Below, in pieces: positions 1-5,199 of a DNA stretch of 7,002 bases (position 1 is the first letter of the stretch; every line of letters begins with the position of its first letter). Made by a program: the position numbers and the translations under genes. The stretch spans positions 7,149 through 14,150 of the forward strand of contig JAAVHM010000077.1 of assembly GCA_014799675.1 (NCBI GenBank). Direction: 5' to 3'. The notes under the pieces were generated by a model, which searched no databases, was not told where the DNA came from, and saw nothing but the letters and a program-made list of their open reading frames with translations. Source of the stretch: Ruminococcus sp. (lineage in GTDB: Bacteria; Bacillota; Clostridia; Oscillospirales; Ruminococcaceae).

Positions 1-77
1 ATCATGTCGCTTATTTCTTTTTCGTCCGTCACCTGCGCGATAAGTCCGCGGGCAACAAGTTCTTCATACAAAGTCAT
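1..77 (-). CDS. tyrS: Tyrosyl-tRNA synthetase, N-terminal fragment (runs off the left edge)
   Basis: Only the first 25 codons are present; they read MTLYEELVARGLIAQVTDEK followed by EISDM. This opening (a short helix, then RGLIxQVTDE) is typical of bacterial TyrS, the cytosolic enzyme that attaches tyrosine to tRNA-Tyr; the catalytic HIGH/KMSKS motifs lie outside the window. The ATG at 77-75 is preceded by AAGGAG at good spacing. The gene starts 15 bases after the stop of the small membrane protein gene (371-93) and is the last visible gene of the minus-strand run. The only T-box in the window, which carries a tyrosine specifier, is about 4.8 kb upstream, so tyrS seems to have been separated from its regulator. 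Identification rests on 25 residues but is supported independently by that specifier. Confidence 0.8.
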   Translation of the reverse strand, partial: MTLYEELVARGLIAQVTDEKEISDM

Positions 78-92
78 AAAAAATTCTCCTTA

Positions 93-371
93 TTATTTAT
101 TTAACTCTCTTAGAGTTTGGTAGCTGTAAAATTCAACGTCATTATAGACCTCAAATCCAAGAATTTCAACTATCGTACCTATATAGTAACCGTCATCCTG
201 TTGTTCTGGACCGTTCATCGCGTGACTTTTTGTAACGCAGTACAACACGGCTCTGTATTCCACAGTTCCGCCGTCCTTGTAGAAGTGCGGAAATGGTACA
301 AGAAGTATTGCCATAATAATGACGATAATTGCTGATATTACTTTGGATTTTTTTGATTTGGACGTTTTCAT
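93..371 (-). CDS. Small membrane-anchored protein of the 'YKDGGT' type
   Basis: The product has 92 residues. A Lys/Ser-rich start (about residues 1-10) is followed by one hydrophobic helix (about 11-27, VISAIIVIIMAILLVPF), then a short exported or periplasm-facing domain containing YKDGGTVEYRAVLYCV. Small proteins with one N-terminal helix followed by YKDGGT-x-EY are common in Clostridia; I recall the pattern but know of no established function. The ATG at 371 is preceded by GGGGGTGA, and it overlaps as ATGA the stop of a possible 17-codon ORF (421-368). The gene stops 15 bases before tyrS, so the two are almost certainly co-transcribed. Topology is inferred from hydrophobicity only. Confidence 0.75.
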   Translation of the reverse strand: MKTSKSKKSKVISAIIVIIMAILLVPFPHFYKDGGTVEYRAVLYCVTKSHAMNGPEQQDDGYYIGTIVEILGFEVYNDVEFYSYQTLRELNK

Positions 372-421
372 ATCGTCACCCCCATTTTATCATAAACAAT
401 GAGATCGTCGGGCGATATCAT
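368..421 (-). CDS. Possible 17-codon leader ORF coupled to the small membrane protein
   Basis: ATG at 421-419 opens a frame reading MISPDDLIVYDKMGVTI and ending in TGA at 370-368. The stop overlaps the next gene's ATG as ATGA, the same coupling seen at 2314 and 855 in this cluster. An AGGAAAGG purine run lies about 10 bases upstream of the ATG. It could be a translated leader peptide, the tail of a deleted gene, or chance; the frame stays open for some codons upstream into the heptamer repeat. No family was recognised. Confidence 0.25.
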   Translation of the reverse strand: MISPDDLIVYDKMGVTI

Positions 422-444
422 TTTTATCACAACCTTTCCTGTAA

Positions 445-480
445 GAAGCAAGAATTTTAGAGGCAAGAGGCAAGAATTTA
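445..480. repeat. GARGCAA heptanucleotide repeat array (left copy)
   Basis: On the plus strand the run reads GAAGCAA (445-451), GAATTTT plus one base, GAGGCAA (460-466), GAGGCAA (467-473), GAATTTA (474-480). The period is seven with one extra base. The last unit contains the stop codon (480-478) of the 125-residue gene. The same heptamer family recurs in the same orientation at 4998-5032 inside the T-box leader. Confidence 0.7.
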
Positions 481-855
481 CACTCCTAAAATGTAAAAGC
501 CTTTGCCGTTCTTTTCGGCAATTTTTAACCACGGAAGCAATGCGGCGTATTCTTCACCGATACGTGCGGAAAGCTTCTCAACAATTTTTTCGGTTTCCTC
601 TTTGCCGTAATAATTTACGCCGCAGCTGTCACAGCCACGCTCTCCGTTTGGGAAAATTGCACAGCCGAACACGTCGCCGTACATTTCGTAAAACTCGTTA
701 AAATCGTCCCAGTCCATATAAAGGGAATTATCGCTCCAATGCCTGATATTATCACAAATGGTCTTGCCGTTTTTCAGCGGCTTGCCGGTGTCGCAGAACT
801 GGAATTCAAGATAGCATGAACCGTTCCTTTCGTCGTTGTATATGAATTTACTCAT
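478..855 (-). CDS. Hypothetical 125-residue protein with a CxxC pair
   Basis: I do not recognise this family. The product is soluble-looking with no signal peptide or membrane segment, and its central part is rich in aromatic and acidic residues (LYMDWDDFNEFYEMYGD, about residues 45-61). Cysteines lie at the N-terminal FQFCD and at GCDSCG (about residues 74-79), a CxxC arrangement that could bind metal or be redox active; this is inference. The ATG at 855-853 overlaps the TGA (854-852) of the upstream radical SAM gene as ATGA, so translation is very likely coupled and the two proteins may act together, as enzyme and accessory or substrate-like partner. It is too long and too folded-looking for a classical RiPP precursor. 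The gene ends inside a heptamer repeat array. Confidence 0.7.
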   Translation of the reverse strand: MSKFIYNDERNGSCYLEFQFCDTGKPLKNGKTICDNIRHWSDNSLYMDWDDFNEFYEMYGDVFGCAIFPNGERGCDSCGVNYYGKEETEKIVEKLSARIGEEYAALLPWLKIAEKNGKGFYILGV

Positions 856-1901
856 AAAGTCCTACCCCTGCAAAATTTATTTAACATAAAGTCGATGTAA
901 TCCCCCCTGCCGAATAGACGCAGGCTGTCCTTATCGCCGCAGACCCTTACAATATCGCAAATCGGGACTGTCATACGTGTATGCTGTGCGGAACTTTTAT
1001 TTTCAAGATATGTTCGGAGTACATCTTCAGCACTCTGCTCTTTAAGATTTCCCAGACACCAATGAGCCGCGGGCGCGGTAATATTCGGATATACATTAAA
1101 ATCCTTGTCAATGTAAAAAACAGGACTGCCGTTTACAATATCCGCCGTTGAATTATCCGTGACAAGCTCATTGTAAAGCGACTGCTCGGTTTGCCCGAAC
1201 ACCTCCGCTATGTTATTTTTTCCGAAGTGCCTCAGCGTACAGGCTTCAAGAGACGGCGGTATCTTTGCCATATCCTCGGGCGTTAACCTTACATCATACA
1301 GCTTTTCGTTTTCACCGTCGCAGGAGCCTTGGTGGAGGAAAAAGGAAAACTCGCCTCCGAAGCTTTTGCACCTGTTATAAAGGTCATGGCGTTCTATAAG
1401 CTCCTCAATATGTGACAGTCCGTCAATATTATTTTTATTTACAAAGGTCTGAATACGCGGGGTTATCTTATTTTCGATAAGAATATCCACCGACCGAAGA
1501 ATTTCCTTGTATGCGCCTTTTCTGCCCACATAAAAATCTGTAGCTTCCTCATCGCCGAAAAGCGTCAGCTGAGCCGTTTTCAACCCCAAAGAGGAAAGCC
1601 ATTTTACATATTCCTCATCACGGACAAGCCGCCAAAAGCTTACCAGCTCAAAATGTTTTATGGGCTTGTCGGAAAGCCTGCTGCAAAGCTCAAACAGTTC
1701 ACGGTAATTATCCCTGTAATCAGGCTCTCTGTACCAATCATAAATTTGCAGACTATCCGTGAACGGTCTGAATTGCTCTGCAATGTCCGTCAACTCCGAA
1801 ACAGGCATATTGCCGTTGGACGTGACCCCAAGCCAGCAATGCTTGCAGCGGTTGGGACAGCCGTACATATCAAGGCACAGCGTTATTTCATTGAATTTCA
1901 T
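852..1901 (-). CDS. Radical SAM enzyme with Cys-containing C-terminal (twitch/SPASM-like) region
   Basis: The product has 349 residues. The N-terminus carries the [4Fe-4S]/SAM motif CX3CX2C as GCPNRCKHCW (Cys15, Cys19, Cys22), which starts radical chemistry by reductive cleavage of S-adenosylmethionine. The core (about residues 5-200) reads as the radical SAM barrel. The C-terminal part contains DKDFNVYPN followed by Cys282, Cys315, Cys321 and Cys344, the kind of region that in SPASM/twitch proteins binds auxiliary clusters, but the spacing does not match a standard SPASM pattern I can name. I chose the ATG at 1901-1899 because GGAGG lies just upstream; a TTG five codons earlier is less likely. 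It follows the TIGR04076 gene by 38 bases and overlaps the CxxC protein gene by ATGA. The substrate is unknown; peptide or protein modification is one possibility. Confidence 0.85.
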   Translation of the reverse strand: MKFNEITLCLDMYGCPNRCKHCWLGVTSNGNMPVSELTDIAEQFRPFTDSLQIYDWYREPDYRDNYRELFELCSRLSDKPIKHFELVSFWRLVRDEEYVKWLSSLGLKTAQLTLFGDEEATDFYVGRKGAYKEILRSVDILIENKITPRIQTFVNKNNIDGLSHIEELIERHDLYNRCKSFGGEFSFFLHQGSCDGENEKLYDVRLTPEDMAKIPPSLEACTLRHFGKNNIAEVFGQTEQSLYNELVTDNSTADIVNGSPVFYIDKDFNVYPNITAPAAHWCLGNLKEQSAEDVLRTYLENKSSAQHTRMTVPICDIVRVCGDKDSLRLFGRGDYIDFMLNKFCRGRTL

Positions 1902-1939
1902 ATTATTTTCCTCCAATTCTTAAATCTCTGACGTTTTAA

Positions 1940-2314
1940 TTACTCACGGTAAAATCCTCCCGTATGGAAATTCTCTCCCTCGGTTTTCCGTGCGGTAAGA
2001 CGGTAAGTCACCACGCCGTCGGGACAGACAAACTCTTTCACAAGGGGAGAATCGGGAACGTTCCCATTGGGCGAATACCCGCCAATCATACGCAAGTCCC
2101 CGCCGCCCCGAACGGTCTCCAGCATGGGAAAAAGCAGAAGCATACTCTTTGAGCAGAAGCCGCGTCCGCACTGATTTACTGGACAGTCATAGGTGCATTT
2201 GTACACGTCACCGATTTCGTCACCGTTGCGGCAGTGGTTTTCCGCCTCGCCGTTATGGGACACTCCCACTACTTCTATTGTAAACTCGTAATCCTCGCTG
2301 TACCATTTTTTCAT
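1940..2314 (-). CDS. TIGR04076 family protein
   Basis: The product has 124 residues. The features of the TIGR04076 family appear in order: an N-terminal beta strand (FTIEVVGV), a Cys-containing segment before a 'GDEIGDVY' turn (Cys28, then Cys40/Cys44), the hallmark GFCSKSMLLLFPMLETVRGGG (about residues 52-72), and the C-terminal VCPDGVVTYRLTA strand (about 96-108). The family is small, Cys-containing and of unknown function; it often occurs near radical SAM or redox genes in anaerobes. I chose the ATG at 2314 over one 11 codons upstream because it overlaps as ATGA the stop of the remnant third paralog (2376-2311), showing that the two were once coupled. The Shine-Dalgarno is weak (AAAGG, about 11 bases away), consistent with lost coupling. 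It lies between the AT-rich orphan gene and the second radical SAM gene. Confidence 0.8.
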   Translation of the reverse strand: MKKWYSEDYEFTIEVVGVSHNGEAENHCRNGDEIGDVYKCTYDCPVNQCGRGFCSKSMLLLFPMLETVRGGGDLRMIGGYSPNGNVPDSPLVKEFVCPDGVVTYRLTARKTEGENFHTGGFYRE

Positions 2315-2376
2315 AACATTCTTGACCTTTCGTTTATGTATTTGCACATCTTCATAAGCGGCTGTTCAGCGATGTA
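2311..2376 (-). pseudogene. C-terminal remnant of a third tandem membrane-protein paralog
   Basis: The frame ending at TGA 2313-2311 reads YIAEQPLMKMCKYINERS then RML. This matches the extreme C-terminus of both intact paralogs: YLHEQPLMKISHYIDSR (4828-4331) and YISEQPLTKLCDFINEQ (4310-3801). At DNA level, GAACAGCCGCTTA and ATAAACGAA are shared with the second paralog. Upstream of about 2376 the match stops abruptly and very AT-rich DNA with an unrelated ORF takes over, so the first roughly 145 codons of this copy are missing. The overlap of its stop with the TIGR04076 start (ATGA) shows it was once a coupled upstream gene. Confidence 0.75.
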
Positions 2377-2392
2377 CAAATTAAAAAATATA

Positions 2393-2842
2393 TTATTTAA
2401 ATAATCTCTTAAACTTACGCCTGCTATGTTGATAAATATTATATTTTTCAGCATATACAGATTTAATATTATTACATAAATCCAAACCGTTAAATACTTT
2501 GCAAACAGTATCATTAATATATAAATCAAATTCAAATAAAAGTGAAATGTTTCTTATTAATAAATATATCTTTTTTGAAGCGCGTTTCATAGAACTAAAC
2601 TCGCCTTTTATGTATATGCCGCATACTTGATTTGCATTGCTGCAATATACATTTAATTCATTTTTATTGATATAAAACATATTATCCTTGTTATTGCTTT
2701 TTATCACATTTGATTTTTGAAATACATTAACAATATCTTCATATAACACTTCGGTATCGCCTGTAATTTTCCATGTGCTGTCATTTCTTTCAATGCTTGC
2801 TCCATTAAAAACGATTGTTATATAGTAGTTATTCATTCCCAT
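2393..2842 (-). CDS. AT-rich orphan gene, hypothetical 149-residue protein
   Basis: No family recognised. The product starts MGMNNYYITIVFNG, is rich in Asn, Ile, Lys and Tyr, has no signal peptide or clear membrane helix, and ends in a basic tail (HSRRKFKRLFK). It has the look of an alpha/beta protein. AGGTGAG lies 5 bases before the ATG at 2842. Base composition is strikingly unlike its neighbours: I count 9 G/C in the 60 bases 2521-2580 and 12 in 2461-2520, against 34 in the 60 bases 3181-3240 of the adjacent radical SAM gene. It replaces most of a third membrane-protein paralog whose last 21 codons remain just downstream. I infer horizontal acquisition or insertion at this spot. It could be a small accessory or immunity-type protein, but nothing in the sequence proves that. 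Confidence 0.6.
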   Translation of the reverse strand: MGMNNYYITIVFNGASIERNDSTWKITGDTEVLYEDIVNVFQKSNVIKSNNKDNMFYINKNELNVYCSNANQVCGIYIKGEFSSMKRASKKIYLLIRNISLLFEFDLYINDTVCKVFNGLDLCNNIKSVYAEKYNIYQHSRRKFKRLFK

Positions 2843-2910
2843 AATTACTCACCTGAATTAAAATCCTTATACATAAGGCTCGGCTGAATACCCATCCTCT
2901 GCAAAAATTG

Positions 2911-3798
2911 CTAAAAGAAAGACAACTGCCCGTCCCCATACCCCAGCTTGTAAGCCGAAATAATATCCCTCATTTCGTACAGCAGACCAAGCCGCCGGCA
3001 TTCCTCCGAAAAGACTTTCCACAGCCTTTTTGCGTGGGGCGAATAACACATATACCTCTCCCCGTAGGTTTTTGCGTACCTTTCCGCAAGCCCGCTTTCG
3101 GGGAATTTTTCCTCTAATTTTTTGTAAAAATACTCCCTCTGCCCGCTTCGCATTGTCAGCCCGAACATGGGGTAAACCGACCTTGCCCCGCACTCCTTTG
3201 CCATGCGGACTATGCCAAGGACGTTTTCTTCCGTATCCTCGATAAACGGCAGAAGCGGCGTCATAACAACCCCCGTGAACAAGCCTTTTTCGGAAAGCTC
3301 CGCAAGGGCACCCAGCCGCTGGGAAGTCCTGCTGACGTTTGGTTCAACAAGATTGGAAAGACTGTCCTCGGCGGCTGTAACTGTCACCTGACAAAGCACG
3401 GGAGAATGTTCTGCAATGCCGCAAAAAATATCCGCGTCCCTTGCGATAAGGCTGCTTTTCGTCAGGACGTGCGCCCCGAAGCCGAAAGCGTCGATAAGCT
3501 CCAAAGCGTGACGGGTAAGCTGTTCCGTTTCCTCAAAGGGACTGTATGGGTCGCACATTGCGCCCGTCCCCACAACGCCCGTCCTGACCTTGCGGCGAAG
3601 CTCGTCACGGAGGATTTGCAGGCAGTTTTCCTTTGCGCGGACAGCGGAAAAGTTCTCGATTTGGTAACAGTCGCTGCGGCTGTCGCAGTAGATACAGCCG
3701 TGACAGCAGCCCTTGTAGAGGTTCATATTATAGTCGCTGCCGAACCAGTCCGCGGACTTGTTCTTGTGCAGTATTGTTTTTGCGGGGATTGTTTCCAT
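2911..3798 (-). CDS. SPL-family radical SAM protein
   Basis: The product has 295 residues, a usual length for the family. It opens METIPAKTILHKNK, then WFGSDYNMNLYKGCCHGCIY with Cys31, Cys35 and Cys38 forming the CX3CX2C cluster motif. GTGAMCDPYSPFEETEQLTR (about residues 92-111), the LVEPNVSRTSQR segment, LLPFIEDTEEN and the C-terminal GDGQLSFF follow the layout of proteins annotated as SPL-family radical SAM (COG1533, spore photoproduct lyase-like). Despite the name, this subfamily has no proven photoproduct lyase role and its substrate is unknown. The ATG at 3798 was chosen because GAGGG lies 8-12 bases upstream, in the last codons of the preceding gene, which stops 2 bases before; an ATG 14 codons earlier would lie inside that gene. 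GC content is high relative to the AT-rich gene that follows. Confidence 0.9.
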   Translation of the reverse strand: METIPAKTILHKNKSADWFGSDYNMNLYKGCCHGCIYCDSRSDCYQIENFSAVRAKENCLQILRDELRRKVRTGVVGTGAMCDPYSPFEETEQLTRHALELIDAFGFGAHVLTKSSLIARDADIFCGIAEHSPVLCQVTVTAAEDSLSNLVEPNVSRTSQRLGALAELSEKGLFTGVVMTPLLPFIEDTEENVLGIVRMAKECGARSVYPMFGLTMRSGQREYFYKKLEEKFPESGLAERYAKTYGERYMCYSPHAKRLWKVFSEECRRLGLLYEMRDIISAYKLGYGDGQLSFF

Positions 3799-3800
3799 TT

Positions 3801-4310
3801 TTATACCCTCGTTTGAATTTGTTCGTTTATAAAATCGCACAATTTTGTAAGCGGCTGTTCGGAAATGTATTCTTTGTATTTAACCGGCTCGGCGGCGGGA
3901 AAGCTGCTTTCAATGTCAAGCTTATTTAAAAGTTCTGTTTCAGAGCCATCTTTCTTTTTTATTTTAAATATCATTAAATAATAAATGCCAAAAATCCTGC
4001 TGTGTGCTGTTTCTACACTGCACTCGGTACTTTCTATTTTACCGTACTCAATAAAATTTTTTTTGATTTTATTTCCGAAAATGGTGTATACAACAGTTAC
4101 GCCTTTTTCGTCGGCAGAAGCTCTGCCGCAGCAGTTCCCCAAAAGAACAGTAAGTATAATAAATATCAGAGTAAATATTGCAGAAATATTTGCACCGCTT
4201 GTTGAGTTGCTGTTAAAAGATAAAGCAGCTATGCCGCATAATACAGTAAAAACATAGGAAACCCTAAAAAGCGTATCAATAAGCGTCGACCTGCCGAATT
4301 TTGCTTCCAT
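3801..4310 (-). CDS. Two-helix membrane protein, tandem paralog 2
   Basis: The product has 169 residues. It begins MEAKFGRSTLIDTLF, has two predicted membrane helices (about 14-32 and 41-59), then a strand-rich soluble domain (ADEKGVTVVYTIFGNKIKKNFIEYGKIESTECSVE) and ends in YISEQPLTKLCDFINEQ. It is clearly a paralog of the gene upstream: the same MEAKF start, TVV-T-FGK/NK-KKxFIEY core, SSFP-x-E-P-xKYK-x-Y segment and EQPL-x-K tail. The helical hairpin followed by a beta domain resembles bacterial PH-like membrane proteins, but I cannot confirm that fold. I set the start at the ATG at 4310, with GGAGGAGG upstream; the 24-base start context is nearly the same as in paralog 1. Its stop lies 2 bases before the SPL radical SAM gene. 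Confidence 0.75.
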   Translation of the reverse strand: MEAKFGRSTLIDTLFRVSYVFTVLCGIAALSFNSNSTSGANISAIFTLIFIILTVLLGNCCGRASADEKGVTVVYTIFGNKIKKNFIEYGKIESTECSVETAHSRIFGIYYLMIFKIKKKDGSETELLNKLDIESSFPAAEPVKYKEYISEQPLTKLCDFINEQIQTRV

Positions 4311-4330
4311 AACAATTCCTCCTCCAAATT

Positions 4331-4828
4331 TCACGCAGACGTGTTCAAATGCAGCCTGCTGTCGATATAGTGAGAAATTTTCATAAGCGGTTGTTCATGC
4401 AGATATTGTTTGTACTTATCGGGCTGCTCTACGGGGAAGCTGCTCGCAATGTTCATTTTAGCCGACACGATAAACCTCGAAACGCCTTTCATTTTTATTG
4501 TTAATCTTATTATGTAGCTGACACTGTTCCCTCTTGTTCCAAAAACTTCAACGCCGCAGTCTGTACGGTCAACATCAGCGTATTCAATAAATTTTTTCTT
4601 GACTGCTTTGCCGAAAAACGTTGTGACCACCGTTATTCTGTTTTCGTCTGCAATTATTTCACCGTGGCAAGCCAAGCACAATCCAGCTATGACTAAAAAT
4701 ACGGCAAAGGGTATTAAAGTAAAACTTATATCTTGAAAAGACAATATAAAAATCGCAAAAACCATTGCCAAAAGCGAAATTATAAAAATATTTTCAGTTG
4801 TTTTCGTGCTGTCAAATTTTGCTTCCAT
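4331..4828 (-). CDS. Two-helix membrane protein, tandem paralog 1, first gene after the T-box
   Basis: The product has 165 residues: MEAKFDSTKTTENIF, membrane helices at about 14-31 and 36-54, a soluble strand-rich domain with VVTTFFGKAVKKKFIEY and ADVDRTDCGVE, then SSFPVEQPDKYKQYL and the tail EQPLMKISHYIDSR. The family is unrecognised beyond its own paralogs (4310-3801 and the remnant at 2376-2311). A PH-like domain after a helical hairpin is a guess from layout. The ATG at 4828 is preceded by GGGGAGG; an in-frame ATG eight codons upstream has no such site. It is the first coding sequence behind the tyrosine T-box terminator (4911-4876), separated from it only by a heptamer repeat array, so transcription from the leader should depend on antitermination. 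It ends 20 bases before paralog 2. Confidence 0.75.
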   Translation of the reverse strand: MEAKFDSTKTTENIFIISLLAMVFAIFILSFQDISFTLIPFAVFLVIAGLCLACHGEIIADENRITVVTTFFGKAVKKKFIEYADVDRTDCGVEVFGTRGNSVSYIIRLTIKMKGVSRFIVSAKMNIASSFPVEQPDKYKQYLHEQPLMKISHYIDSRLHLNTSA

Positions 4829-4845
4829 AACAATTCCTCCCCAAA

Positions 4846-4880
4846 CTGTCAACTATCAACTTTACACTATCAACTAAAAA
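4846..4880. repeat. CTRTCAA heptanucleotide repeat array
   Basis: On the plus strand five units of seven bases follow each other: CTGTCAA, CTATCAA, CTTTACA, CTATCAA, CTAAAAA. The last unit is the T-tract of the T-box terminator on the minus strand. The array fills nearly all the space between that terminator and the Shine-Dalgarno of the first membrane-protein gene. It is a different heptamer from the GARGCAA arrays at 445-480 and 4998-5032, but has the same period and the same CAA ending. Confidence 0.7.
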
Positions 4881-4911
4881 CGCCCTCCGACGGCAAAACC
4901 GTCAGAGGGCG
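4876..4911 (-). terminator. Intrinsic terminator of the tyrosine T-box leader
   Basis: On the minus strand the stem CGCCCTCTGACGG pairs with CCGTCGGAGGGCG (13 bp with one wobble) around a TTTTG loop and is followed by TTTTT. The 5' arm overlaps the antiterminator: CGC and CCUC at 4911-4905 can instead pair with GCG (4920-4918) and GAGG (4931-4928). The two structures are therefore mutually exclusive, as in T-box transcription control. Confidence 0.9.
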
Positions 4912-4997
4912 AATTATCGCTGTACCACCTCAGTTTATTCAGACGTAAAGTCCGAACCTCGAAACGCTTTAACGGGCGTGAACCGCATATCCTTACA

Positions 4998-5032
4998 GAA
5001 GCAAGAAAAAAGAGGCAAGAAGCAAGATGTAT
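4998..5032. repeat. GARGCAA heptanucleotide repeat array (right copy, within the T-box leader)
   Basis: Plus-strand units are GAAGCAA (4998-5004), GAAAAAA (5005-5011), GAGGCAA (5012-5018), GAAGCAA (5019-5025) and GATGTAT. The array lies between Stem I and Stem III of the riboswitch, where Stem II elements normally occur. On the minus strand, AUCUUG (5028-5023) at its edge can pair with CAAGAU (5071-5066), so part of it may form a Stem II-like helix. Confidence 0.7.
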
Positions 5033-5199
5033 CAATAATATACACACGTGTTTCGTTTAACTTTTATCTTGAATTTTCGGGACACAAGCTCCGTGATGTA
5101 TTCGCCCGAACGCCTCCGCTTTTTCGCACCGACCAAAAGCTCTCTTTATTCGGCAAAACGAGTTACTTCTTCACTTCACAGCATTTTAATTTTTTATAA

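Larger units (their letters stand above)
4876..5182 (-). promoter_or_regulatory. T-box riboswitch with a UAC (tyrosine) specifier
   Basis: Stem I can be folded by hand. GCU (5182-5180) pairs with AGC (5090-5088), and GUGA (5174-5171) with UCAC (5096-5093). The AGUA loop-E motif is at 5167-5164, AGAGAG at 5145-5140, and the apical GGUCGGUGCGA loop (5134-5124) is closed by GCUUUU/AAAAGC. The specifier loop reads GAAUACA; because UCAC is paired, the codon must be UAC (5100-5098), tyrosine. An 8-bp Stem III (GUUCGGAC/GUCUGAAU) precedes the antiterminator GAGG-UGGUACA-GCG...CGC-CCUC. The variable base of UGGN is U, which fits the A73 discriminator of tRNA-Tyr. Uncharged tRNA-Tyr should stabilise the antiterminator and allow transcription of the genes at 4828-93 and perhaps tyrS. 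The leader starts 18 bases after the lipoprotein stop; only a -10-like TATAAA (5198-5193) is visible as a promoter. A heptamer array sits in the linker. Confidence 0.9.

Noticed and set aside
78..480. A second T-box or terminator directly in front of tyrS or the small membrane gene
   Set aside because: No GGUGG-type T-box sequence, specifier loop or GC-rich hairpin with T-tract was found on the minus strand here.
368..855. RiPP precursor peptide for the second radical SAM enzyme
   Set aside because: Neither the 17-codon ORF nor the 125-residue protein shows a leader/core layout, a Cys-rich repeated core or a double-Gly motif.
2311..2535. 74-codon minus-strand ORF running through the AT-rich region
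   Set aside because: Only its last 21 codons match the paralog tails; the rest overlaps the better-supported 2842-2393 gene in another frame. Kept only as a pseudogene remnant.
3406..3816. Long plus-strand ORF opposite the SPL radical SAM gene
   Set aside because: It is a shadow of a strongly recognised minus-strand gene, has no Shine-Dalgarno and reads as low-complexity Val/Ala. The same holds for plus-strand ORFs opposite 852-1901 and 5200-5862.
445..5032. Heptamer arrays as a CRISPR array or IS terminal repeats
   Set aside because: Units are 7 bp and contiguous without spacers, and no cas, integrase or transposase gene is in the window.
5095..5097. AUC (Ile) as an alternative T-box specifier
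   Set aside because: AUC followed by A is also present at 5097-5095, but UCAC must pair with GUGA below the specifier loop, leaving UAC as the exposed codon. tyrS at the end of the cluster and U in UGGN agree with tyrosine.
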